NCBI GenBank assembly: GCA_027618515.1
Contig: JAQCEV010000014.1
Location: forward strand, 1-41,069
Direction of reading: 5' to 3'
DNA: 41,069 nucleotides
From: Chloroflexota bacterium
GTDB lineage: Bacteria > Chloroflexota > Dehalococcoidia > Lucifugimonadales > Australimonadaceae
Positions 1-7,697 of this stretch are shown here, piece after piece. The notes beneath the pieces were generated by a model that saw only the letters and a list, made by a program, of their open reading frames with translations, had not been told where the DNA came from and made no database searches. Position 1 is the first letter of the stretch. Each line of letters opens with the position of its first letter. The position numbers and the translations under genes were made by a program.

Positions 1-146
1 GGGCTGAACACCGGCTACGCGCCGATCCCGCACCCATCTCGCAGAACGCAACTCCCCTGGCTAGTTGCAGCGAACGCATTCCGTATCTACTATTCGTCAC
101 GAGGCGTTGCCTCAAGTGGTATGGAACGGCAGGCTGGGGGTGAACT

Positions 147-683
147 CTGAGCGAATCCGTCCTTGTTCTCAACCATAACTACGAACCGCTGAACGTTTGT
201 GGCGTTCGGCGGGCTATCGTCCTGCTGCTTCGCGAGAAGGCCCAGCCTCTCGACTCAAGCGAAGTGATGATTCACGCAGCTACCAACGATTTCCTCGTGC
301 CCTCAGTGATTCGCTTGCTGCACATGGTGAAGCGCCCTGTGTTTTCTCGACGCCTATCAAGGCGCGAGATTTTCTGGCGTGACGGGTTCCGGTGCCAGTA
401 CTGCGGCAAGCAGGTGCGCGAACTAACGCTGGATCACGTTCAGCCCAGGGTAAAGAACGGCCCACACACGTGGGAGAACGTGGTGACGGCCTGCGAGGCC
501 TGCAACCACCGCAAGGCTGGCAGATCACCTCAAGAGGCGGGTATGCGGCTCTTGAAGGAGCCTGCGCCGCCAAAGCCCAACCCCTACTACCACCTGATGC
601 ACCGCCAACTCCCCGAAGAGTGGAGCATCTATCTGCCGTGGATGCAGCCTCGTCGGGACGCGATGGCTTTAGCTTCAGCCTAA
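147..683 (+). CDS. HNH endonuclease with probable CTG start
   Basis: Small HNH nuclease of the type common in Actinobacteria and Chloroflexota, about 178 aa. The N-terminal part contains the family motif VLVLNHNYEPLNV. The C-terminal half holds the zinc-finger HNH core: FRCQYCGK, then LTLDHVQPR, then CEACNHRKAG, so two CxxC pairs surround the catalytic His. The N-terminal family region is open only back to a stop at 141-143, and the only plausible initiator in it is CTG at 147. That CTG lies 6 nt after a GGGGG Shine-Dalgarno-like run (136-140). The first ATG in frame is at 264 and would remove about 39 conserved residues. The substrate is unknown; such genes are often stand-alone nucleases. 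The family call is firm, the start is inferred. It is convergent with ricT. Confidence 0.85.
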   Translation: MSESVLVLNHNYEPLNVCGVRRAIVLLLREKAQPLDSSEVMIHAATNDFLVPSVIRLLHMVKRPVFSRRLSRREIFWRDGFRCQYCGKQVRELTLDHVQPRVKNGPHTWENVVTACEACNHRKAGRSPQEAGMRLLKEPAPPKPNPYYHLMHRQLPEEWSIYLPWMQPRRDAMALASA

Positions 684-684
684 A

Positions 685-709
685 CTTTCCAGCCACCAGT
701 GCTGGAAAG
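685..709. terminator. Hairpin between convergent HNH gene and ricT
   Basis: Perfect 9-bp inverted repeat, CTTTCCAGC (685-693) and GCTGGAAAG (701-709), with a 7-nt loop. It fills the gap between the stop codons of the HNH gene and ricT. There is no long T tract, so it may act as a weak or bidirectional terminator. Confidence 0.55.
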
Positions 710-1621
710 CTAGGTTTGGGGCCGTTGGTCTTGGGGCGGTCGTTGATCGCGCGCGGGCCCTTGGCCTCGGTGATCGGGTCGTTCTTCTCGCGGTTGGCGT
801 TCGATCTCGCTGAGCGGGAATTCGACGGTGCGAACGAAGTCGTTCTCACCTCGCTGTTCGAGTATCACGGAGACCGATTCTTTGACCGCGTGACCCACGA
901 CGACCCGTGCGGGGCCGTCTGGCGTGTTCACACGCTCACCGATGCGCGGGAGTATCTTGTTGGTCGCACGGTACTGCTCATACTCGAATCTGAGGCAGCA
1001 CTTGAGACGCCCACACTGACCAGCGAGTCCTTCGGCGCTGATAGGCAGCGCTTGTTCCTTGGCCATGCGAACGGTGACGGACTCAAACTTTTCCAACCAT
1101 GAGGCGCAGCAGAGCACCTGTCCGCAGCGGCCCATCCCCCCGATATTCTTCGCTTCATCGCGAGGGCCCACCGATCGCAACTCGACCTTGCCTTTGAGCG
1201 CGTCGGTCAGCTTACGGTACAGCTCCCGGAGCTCCACCCGCTCTCCTGCGGTGAATTCAAGAACAACCTTGCGCTCATCCAAAGAGATCCGCGCAGAACT
1301 GAACTTCATCTGGAGCCCAAGTATCCGTGACTTGGCTCTTGCTTGAACCAAGGCTTCCGCCTCTTTGACCTTGAGCAGCTCGCGAAGAGCGAGATCCGCG
1401 TCGGTGGCAACGCGAATCATCGGGCGTATCGCGACCATGGGGTCGCGATGCACCAAAGCACGCGGCGCGATGGCCACGTTGCCCACGTCAGGGCCACTGG
1501 TGGTATCTACCACCACTTTGTCCCCAACCGCTACTTCAAGCTCTCCTGGATCGTAGAAAGTGACGGCTTGGGCCGTCTTGAAACGCACACCAATCACGCG
1601 TGGAGCGTGTTCTATTGTCAT
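710..1621 (-). CDS. ricT: PSP1-domain protein, RicT/YaaT family
   Basis: PSP1 (YaaT/RicT) family protein of 303 aa. In Bacillus, RicT with RicA and RicF forms an Fe-S complex that directs RNase Y-dependent RNA maturation. The Cys motifs typical of the family are present: C166, C171 and C172 (RCGQVLCC), then C203, C208 and C209 (CGRLKCC). The C-terminal 30 residues are a charged, Pro/Gln-rich tail probably outside the fold. It lies 100 nt downstream of holB, the same order as in Firmicutes (holB-yaaT). The ATG follows a GGGG stretch that sits inside a 14-bp palindrome. RicA and RicF partners are not in the window, so the role here is inferred from the family. Confidence 0.9.
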   Translation of the reverse strand: MTIEHAPRVIGVRFKTAQAVTFYDPGELEVAVGDKVVVDTTSGPDVGNVAIAPRALVHRDPMVAIRPMIRVATDADLALRELLKVKEAEALVQARAKSRILGLQMKFSSARISLDERKVVLEFTAGERVELRELYRKLTDALKGKVELRSVGPRDEAKNIGGMGRCGQVLCCASWLEKFESVTVRMAKEQALPISAEGLAGQCGRLKCCLRFEYEQYRATNKILPRIGERVNTPDGPARVVVGHAVKESVSVILEQRGENDFVRTVEFPLSEIERQPREERPDHRGQGPARDQRPPQDQRPQT

Positions 1622-1625
1622 CTGT

Positions 1626-1639
1626 ATTCCCCGGGGAAT
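1626..1639. promoter_or_regulatory. 14-bp palindrome over the ricT ribosome-binding site
   Basis: Perfect palindrome ATTCCCCGGGGAAT. On the minus strand its GGGGAAT half lies a few bases before the ricT ATG (1621-1619) and supplies the only Shine-Dalgarno-like sequence. It could be a protein-binding site or could mask the ribosome-binding site; function is inferred only from position. Confidence 0.35.
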
Positions 1640-1721
1640 TACCCGCGGAATACTATGCCATGCCGATGTGAAGAACCTGTGACTTCGAAGGAAAACCCGA
1701 AGACCGTTTCCGTGAACGCCG

Positions 1722-2735
1722 CTAGGTGGTACGCAGCGAAGGTGCTTCGAGCATCATGACGTCAAGAGCGAGGCGAGGGTTGGCGTTGCGATCCAGCGCT
1801 TCGATGGATTCGGTGACGAGATGCAGCCAACGTACGGTGTCGGCAGGCGTAAGGGCGGCGGCGTGGCGCAGGATGGTGTCGCGCCAGCTCACGTTGACGA
1901 TAGAGTTGCTTTGGCCCTGCTGGACCAGCAGCACGTCCCGGAGCCATCGCAGCCATAGGTAGAGCTCCTCGCGCGCCGCAGCGCGATCGCGCTGAAAACG
2001 CCGCGCCAATTGCTCCGAGTAGCCGAACCGATCTTCGAGGCCCTCTTCGACGACTTCGGCGATGCGCTCAAGGCTTTGGTGAACGCCGGCCAGCAACGCG
2101 GGCTCGTGGGCGGCCTCGATCGCCCAACCCAAGCACCCCCGCGACAATCTCGCCACGATGTCTGCCTGTTCGGCACCCATGCCATGGTCTGCCTGGAGTA
2201 TCTGCGCCACCTGAATCGTAGGTAGCGGGTGCAATTCAACGTGCTGGCACCGCGACGTGATCGTGGGGAGAACGCTGTCTTGGCTAGGAGCAAGCAGCAG
2301 CAGACGAACGTCTGGGGGCGGCTCCTCCAGCACCTTCAGGAGCGCGTTGGCCGCATCGTTGGTCATCGTGTCTGCGCCATCGAAAACGAACACGCGGGTT
2401 CGCCCCTCGTACGGGCGCAGGTGCGCTGAAGCGATCAACTCGCGTACAGCGTCGATGCCGATCGCGGTCTTGGGGCCTTCGGTGGCCTCCGGGTCAACGC
2501 GGATCACGCGAACGTCGGCATGGGTGCCAGCCGCGATGCGGGTGCAAGCCTCGCACGTGCCGCAGGGCTCGTCGCCAGCAGTCAAGCAGTTGACGGCCTG
2601 CGCGATCTGCATCGCCAGGGTGAGCTTGCCCACGTGGGCAGGCCCGGTGATGAGGTAGGCATGATGCATCCGGGCGCAACGCAGGGCAGCCTCGAATGCC
2701 TGTACCGCTGCGTCGTGCCCCTGCAGGCGTAGCAC
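1722..2735 (-). CDS. holB: DNA polymerase III subunit delta prime
   Basis: Clamp-loader delta prime subunit of 337 aa, with an AAA+ fold. The N-terminal P-loop reads GPAHVGKLTLA, keeping the Lys but lacking the following Thr/Ser; delta prime is usually an inactive ATPase, so this is expected. A zinc-binding Cys cluster (CGTCEAC plus an upstream Cys) follows. ANALLKVLEEPPP and the arginine-finger motif TSRCQ are clear. The GTG start at 2735 lies one base after the lysA stop, so the two are probably translated from one mRNA. dnaX, its clamp-loader partner, lies at the far right end of this window. Confidence 0.93.
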   Translation of the reverse strand: MLRLQGHDAAVQAFEAALRCARMHHAYLITGPAHVGKLTLAMQIAQAVNCLTAGDEPCGTCEACTRIAAGTHADVRVIRVDPEATEGPKTAIGIDAVRELIASAHLRPYEGRTRVFVFDGADTMTNDAANALLKVLEEPPPDVRLLLLAPSQDSVLPTITSRCQHVELHPLPTIQVAQILQADHGMGAEQADIVARLSRGCLGWAIEAAHEPALLAGVHQSLERIAEVVEEGLEDRFGYSEQLARRFQRDRAAAREELYLWLRWLRDVLLVQQGQSNSIVNVSWRDTILRHAAALTPADTVRWLHLVTESIEALDRNANPRLALDVMMLEAPSLRTT

Positions 2736-2736
2736 G

Positions 2737-4053
2737 CTAGATGACGTCCTGCGCCATGAGGTCTGCGTAGGTCTCGCGGCGGCGGATCAACGTGGCCTTG
2801 CCGTCGGCGACCATGACGATGGCCGGGCGACCGTTGGCGTTGTAGGTGCTGGCCATCGAAGGCGCGTAGGCCCCCGATGCGGGTATGGCGATGATGTTGC
2901 CAGCCGTGACGGCGGCTATCTGAGCGTCGTGGACGAGGACGTCGCCCGACTCACAGTACTTGCCAGCGATCGTGACGGTGACATCCGGCTCAACCGTCGC
3001 GCGGTCAGCGGTGACGGCGACGTACTCAGACCCGTAGAGCGCAGGACGGATGTTGTCGCCCATGCCACCGTCCACGGAAACGAAGGTACGGACCCCAGGA
3101 ACGTGCTTGATCGCGCCAACCGTATAGATGGCGACGCCAGCCGGGCCTGTGATGGAGCGTCCAGGCTCGATGATGAGCCTGGGCTCTGGCATGTGGTACT
3201 TCGCGCAGCCGTCCTTGAGTGCTTTGACGATGACCTCGGCGTAGGCCGAAGGTGGCGGGGGCTCGTCCGCTTCGGTGTAGGCGATGGCGTAGCCGCCGCC
3301 GGGTGAAAACTCCTGCATGTCGAGGCCAAGCTCACGCATCTCTGACGCGAAGGTCAGCACACGGGTGACGGCTTCCTCGTACGGCTCAAGCTCGAAGATG
3401 GGCGAACCAAGGTGGAAGTGGATGCCCTTGAGGTCGAGGTGCTCCGCTGCGAGAGCGAGCTCGATCGCCTCTTTGGCCTGGCCTGTCTCGATGGGAAAGC
3501 CGAACTTGGAGTCCAGCACGCCAGTCGTGGTGAGCAGGTGAGTGTGGGGGTCGATGCTGGGGGAGACACGGATGAGCACGGTCTGCTTGCGGCCAGCCTC
3601 ACCCGAGAGTTTGTTCAGCAGGTCTAGCTCGTAAAAGCTATCGACGACCACCTGGCCGATGCCCCAGTCCACCGCATCACGTAGCTCTAGGGGAGTCTTG
3701 TTGTTGCCGTGAAAGTAAACGTCAGCCGCTGGCACGCCTGCTGCGCGGAGCACTGCAAGCTCGCCACCAGAAACGATGTCAAAGCCGAGCCCCTGGGCCG
3801 ACAGCATGCGCGCCAGGCCCACGTTGATGAACGCTTTGCTGGCGTAGAGCACCTTGGAGTTGGGGTGGCGCGACTGAAAAGCAGTCCTGAATGCGCTCGC
3901 TTGCGCCTTGAGGGTGGCTTCGTCATAGATGTAAAGAGGCGTGCCGAACTCGGCGGCCAGGTCGACGAGGTCACATCCGCCGATGACCAGGTGATCGAGG
4001 TCGTTGACCTCGGTTGATACGGGAAATACTTTTGCTTTAGGGACGGTCGTCAT
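2737..4053 (-). CDS. lysA: Diaminopimelate decarboxylase
   Basis: PLP-dependent fold-type III decarboxylase of 438 aa catalysing the last step of lysine synthesis, meso-diaminopimelate to L-lysine. The PLP lysine lies in YASKAF near residue 70. Other family motifs visible are FDIVSGGEL, HFHLGS, SPGGGYAI, IEPGRSI, the second-subunit CESGD loop near residue 360, and GAYAPSMASTYN. The usual HIGSQ motif reads HLGSP here, a mild variation. It is the first gene of a lysA-holB-ricT run. The ATG start at 4053 begins an MTTVPKAK leader before the fold. Confidence 0.94.
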   Translation of the reverse strand: MTTVPKAKVFPVSTEVNDLDHLVIGGCDLVDLAAEFGTPLYIYDEATLKAQASAFRTAFQSRHPNSKVLYASKAFINVGLARMLSAQGLGFDIVSGGELAVLRAAGVPAADVYFHGNNKTPLELRDAVDWGIGQVVVDSFYELDLLNKLSGEAGRKQTVLIRVSPSIDPHTHLLTTTGVLDSKFGFPIETGQAKEAIELALAAEHLDLKGIHFHLGSPIFELEPYEEAVTRVLTFASEMRELGLDMQEFSPGGGYAIAYTEADEPPPPSAYAEVIVKALKDGCAKYHMPEPRLIIEPGRSITGPAGVAIYTVGAIKHVPGVRTFVSVDGGMGDNIRPALYGSEYVAVTADRATVEPDVTVTIAGKYCESGDVLVHDAQIAAVTAGNIIAIPASGAYAPSMASTYNANGRPAIVMVADGKATLIRRRETYADLMAQDVI

Positions 4054-4145
4054 ACAAACGCTCCACAGGTGATACGTTGAGGATATCGCTGACGGCGCTC
4101 CCGCGCGAGGGCGAGAAGACGCGCCAGGCGGGGGCCAGCGTAGCG

Positions 4146-4976
4146 CTAGTGGGCGAGCGTGTAGCGGTCGCCATCTTCACGCGCAGCGCCATCCTCGATG
4201 AGCTTGGCGATCCCGGTTCGCAGTTGATCCTCAGCCAGCGCCCAGCGGACCTCCGGCAATCCCGTGTACATGATCTCGCGAATCTCGCGAACGGTGTACG
4301 TCCCCTCACCTAGCACGCGCAGCAAATCCTGCTCCCGCTGCTCGCGATGACGCACCAGTTGGTCGAGGCGTTTCGCGGGATCCGCTATGGGGTCGCCGTG
4401 GCCTCCGTAGATGGTCTTGGCGCCGATCTGCCGGAAGCTCTCCAGCGTGTTGGCGTAGGCACGCAGATCGCCTTCTGGGGGGCGCAGAACGGTGGTCGAC
4501 ATCCCCATCACGGTGTCCGTAGCAAAGAGCGCGCCACGTTCAGGAACGTACAGCGCCAGACAACCAGGGGTGTGTCCTGGCGCGTGGTGAATCTCCACGG
4601 TGAGTCCACCGAGATCGCGGACTTCGCCGCCGTGCACGTCAGCGGCGATAGGCGCGCGCCCTTGGAGGCGGTCGCGCTCGATTGCCTCTCGGTCCAGTGG
4701 ATGGCAGGTCAACGCGGCGCCGGTGGCAGCGTGGATCGCAGCTGCTCCACCTCCGTGATCGGGATGACGATGGGTGATGATCAGCTCTGACACGGGAGGC
4801 GCGCCCAGAGACTCGATGTAGGTCATGCGCTCACGATGGTCGTTTTCGTCATCGTAACCAGCGTCGATCAGGATCGAGGAGTCGTTGCCGACCACCACGA
4901 ACGAGTTGGGCGTGGGGAATCCAGCGAACGGCTGACGGCCGATAGTGAGTTGGTGGATACCAGGTTCAAACTGCAT
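4146..4976 (-). CDS. MBL-fold metallohydrolase with winged-helix tail
   Basis: Metallo-beta-lactamase fold protein of about 276 aa. Metal ligands are seen in order: THRHPDHGGG (HxHxDH), APGHTPG, FATDTVMG and GGHGDP. The last 60 residues look like the winged-helix tail of the LACTB2-like branch, which includes RNA- and thioester-cleaving enzymes. I prefer the ATG at 4976: a GGAGG lies 11 nt upstream, and a longer TTG start at 4994 would put that GGAGG inside the gene. The substrate is unknown. It lies 92 nt upstream of lysA on the same strand and is divergent from the Lon-like gene. Confidence 0.85.
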   Translation of the reverse strand: MQFEPGIHQLTIGRQPFAGFPTPNSFVVVGNDSSILIDAGYDDENDHRERMTYIESLGAPPVSELIITHRHPDHGGGAAAIHAATGAALTCHPLDREAIERDRLQGRAPIAADVHGGEVRDLGGLTVEIHHAPGHTPGCLALYVPERGALFATDTVMGMSTTVLRPPEGDLRAYANTLESFRQIGAKTIYGGHGDPIADPAKRLDQLVRHREQREQDLLRVLGEGTYTVREIREIMYTGLPEVRWALAEDQLRTGIAKLIEDGAAREDGDRYTLAH

Positions 4977-5126
4977 GAGGGGGAATACCTCCAATAGTGA
5001 GATGGCAAAGTGCGATGCGCACGTGATTCTAGGCGTGAGGGCGATGATGTAATGTACACCGAGTAGGTGACACGGGACAGCGGATGCGGCGAAGCAACAA
5101 GCTGAGGGCCAGGTGGCGAGGGAAAC

Positions 5127-7679
5127 ATGACCACTAAATCAGACAGCCTCGAACAACGCTTGGCGGTTCCCGTCGACCGGTTGACCACGCACATCGATGA
5201 GGCGTCGTTGGGGTTCACGTCGACCCGCGAGATGGCCCCACTCGATGGCACGATCGGTCAAGAGCGCGCTTTGAAAGCGCTCGATTTTGGCCTGGACGTG
5301 GACGCCCACGGCTTCAACATATTCGTGGCAGGCGCTCCCGGCTCTGGGCGCAACACGACGTTGGCCAGCGTCATCGGGAAGCTCGCCGCGAGCAGGCCCG
5401 TGCCCAGCGACTGGGTATACGTCCACAACTTCCATGACCCCATGAAACCCAGGAGCATCAGCCTGCCTGCCGGCATGGGTCGGCATTTGGCCTCCAACAT
5501 GGATGAGGTCGTCACTGAAGCGAAGGAGCGCATACCGCGAGCATTCGAAGGTGGGGAGTACCAGCAGCGAGTGGAGACGGCGCTGGCCGATGTGCACGCC
5601 AAGCACCGTGAACTAACGGAGGAGATGGTGGCAGAGGCTCGGACCCGTGGTGTAGCGCTCGCGCTCACGGACTCGGGGATCCTCGCCACCCCACTGGGTG
5701 CCGACGGTGAACCCATGACCCCCGAGCAACTTAGTGCGATGTCCGAGGCGGATGCAGAGCGCGTCCAGCAGCAACAAAAGGCTCTCCAGGAATTCATCGG
5801 CGAGCGGATATCAACGCTCCGCCAGTTGGAGCGCGAAGCGGTTCGCGTGCGCCACCAGGTGAATCGAGATATCGGCGAATTCGTTCTGCAAGCGCTGTTC
5901 GCAGAGCTACGGGAGACCTACAAAGAACACCCGGAGGCGATCACCTACCTGGAACAGGTACGTGAAGACATGGTGCAAAACGTCTCTTCGTTCCTGCACC
6001 AAGAGCGCCCGCAGGGAGGACCTCCCGGCCTGCAGGATCTCATCGCAGGGATGAGTGGCGGCGGGGGAGGGGATGAAACGCTCCGCTACAGGGTCAACGT
6101 ATTCGTGGATCACTCCCGAAGCAACGGCGCTCCGTACGTGTCCGAGCAGAGTCCCACGTACCACAATCTCTTCGGCCGGATGCAGCACGTCTTGCGCCAG
6201 GGCGTGATGAGCACCGATTTCACCATGCTGAGCGCCGGAGCCATCCACAAAGCCAATGGCGGGTTCCTCGTGCTCCAGGTAGCGGACCTATTGACCTACC
6301 CCTTCGTCTGGCAGGCGCTCAAGCAGGCGCTCAAGAATCGTCAAGCCAAGATCGAGAACGTTGCGGAGCAGTACTCGCTCATGCCAACGTCAAGCCTGGA
6401 GCCTGAGGCGATCCCCTTGGATGTGAAAGTCGTGCTGGTGGGAAACTCGAACCTCGCCCGGATGCTGATGCTGTACGACGAGGATTTCTCCAAGCTTTTC
6501 AAGGTGAAGGCCGAGTTCGGCCACGAGTTTGAAATCAACACGGAGAACATCAAGAAGCACGCGCAGTTCGTGGTGAATCGCGTACAGGAACATGGCCTGC
6601 GGCACTTCGACGCCTCAGGCGTGGCACGCTTGATCGAGCATTCATCGCGCCTGGTGGAAGACCAAGATCGCCTTACGGCCAGGTTCGTGGAGATCGAGGA
6701 TCTGATCACCGAGGCGGCGTACTGCGCGAAGATGGCCGACCACGACCTGGTGACTGGCGAAGACGTGCTCCGTGCAGTGCAGGAGCAACGCGAGCGCTCC
6801 AACCTCATCGAGGATCGCCTCCAGGATCTCTACGACCATGGCACGATCCGGCTGGAGGTAGACGGGGAGCAGGTGGGCCAGATCAACGGCCTAGCTGTCA
6901 TCGACATGGGGGACTACTCCTTCGGTCGACCATCGCGGTTGACGGCCCGTGTCGGCCTAGGACGTGGCGAGTTCGGCAGCGTGGAGCAGTCTGCCCAGAT
7001 GAGCGGGCGCATCCATACCAAAGGGTTCCAGATTCTGATCGGCTACCTGATGGGCAAGTACGGCGTGGATGCCACGTTCCCCGTACGGGTGAGCATCGCG
7101 TTTGAGCAGACGTACGAGGAGATTGACGGCGATAGTGCGTCGAGCACGGAGGCCTATGCCTTGCTGTCGGCGCTCTCAGGCGTGCCTATCAAACAGAGTT
7201 TCGCGGTAACGGGATCGATCGACCAACACGGTCGCGTGCAAGCCATCGGCGGTGCGACCCGCAAGATCGAGGGATTCTTCGACGTCTGCAAGGCCAAGGG
7301 GCTCACAGGGTCGCAAGGCGTACTGATCCCTGCGACCAACACCAGGCATCTGGTGCTGCGTAAGGAGGTCGTAGATGCGGTCAAGGCGGGCCAATTCCAC
7401 ATCTATGGCGTCGAGACCATCGAGCAAGGCATCGAGTTGCTGACGGGCGTGAAGGCAGGCGTACCAGGCCGAGGGGGCAAGTACCCCAAGGGCACTATCA
7501 ACGCGAAGGTAACAGCAGCGCTGGAAGGCATGGCAGACCGCCTACGTGGTGCCGACCGCAACTCACGTGCCCCACGCGACGGCGAGAAGCCTGTGGAACT
7601 CAAAGACCCCGAGGGTCGAGACCGCGACCCCCGCGAGGGTCCTGGCACGCCACCCACTCCATCGACGGTGGACGTGTAG
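5127..7679 (+). CDS. Lon-related AAA+ protease (COG1067 type)
   Basis: Large Lon-family peptidase of 850 aa, of the COG1067/YcbZ branch rather than classical Lon; no Lon N-terminal substrate domain is visible. The P-loop near residue 70 reads GAPGSGRN, with Arg75 in the usual Lys position, as is common in this branch. A helical insertion (about 120-300) precedes AIHKANGGFLVL, the Walker B region. The proteolytic dyad is visible as Ser670 in DGDSASS and Lys713 in TRKIEGF. The C-terminal 50 residues are a charged, Pro-rich tail. GAGGG lies 4 nt before the ATG. It probably performs protein quality control; substrates are unknown. Confidence 0.92.
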   Translation: MTTKSDSLEQRLAVPVDRLTTHIDEASLGFTSTREMAPLDGTIGQERALKALDFGLDVDAHGFNIFVAGAPGSGRNTTLASVIGKLAASRPVPSDWVYVHNFHDPMKPRSISLPAGMGRHLASNMDEVVTEAKERIPRAFEGGEYQQRVETALADVHAKHRELTEEMVAEARTRGVALALTDSGILATPLGADGEPMTPEQLSAMSEADAERVQQQQKALQEFIGERISTLRQLEREAVRVRHQVNRDIGEFVLQALFAELRETYKEHPEAITYLEQVREDMVQNVSSFLHQERPQGGPPGLQDLIAGMSGGGGGDETLRYRVNVFVDHSRSNGAPYVSEQSPTYHNLFGRMQHVLRQGVMSTDFTMLSAGAIHKANGGFLVLQVADLLTYPFVWQALKQALKNRQAKIENVAEQYSLMPTSSLEPEAIPLDVKVVLVGNSNLARMLMLYDEDFSKLFKVKAEFGHEFEINTENIKKHAQFVVNRVQEHGLRHFDASGVARLIEHSSRLVEDQDRLTARFVEIEDLITEAAYCAKMADHDLVTGEDVLRAVQEQRERSNLIEDRLQDLYDHGTIRLEVDGEQVGQINGLAVIDMGDYSFGRPSRLTARVGLGRGEFGSVEQSAQMSGRIHTKGFQILIGYLMGKYGVDATFPVRVSIAFEQTYEEIDGDSASSTEAYALLSALSGVPIKQSFAVTGSIDQHGRVQAIGGATRKIEGFFDVCKAKGLTGSQGVLIPATNTRHLVLRKEVVDAVKAGQFHIYGVETIEQGIELLTGVKAGVPGRGGKYPKGTINAKVTAALEGMADRLRGADRNSRAPRDGEKPVELKDPEGRDRDPREGPGTPPTPSTVDV

Positions 7680-7682
7680 CAA

Positions 7683-7697
7683 GCGGGGCGTCCCCGC
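7683..7697. terminator. Short hairpin between convergent genes
   Basis: GCGGGG and CCCCGC flank a 3-nt loop in the 18-nt gap between the stops of the Lon-like gene and the CocE-type hydrolase. The stem is GC-rich, but no T tract follows on either strand, so termination is only possible. Confidence 0.4.

Noticed and set aside
1-150. Open frame from the left edge to TGA at 148-150, possible end of an upstream gene
   Set aside because: 49 codons with no recognisable motif, and other frames are also open; cannot be told from chance.
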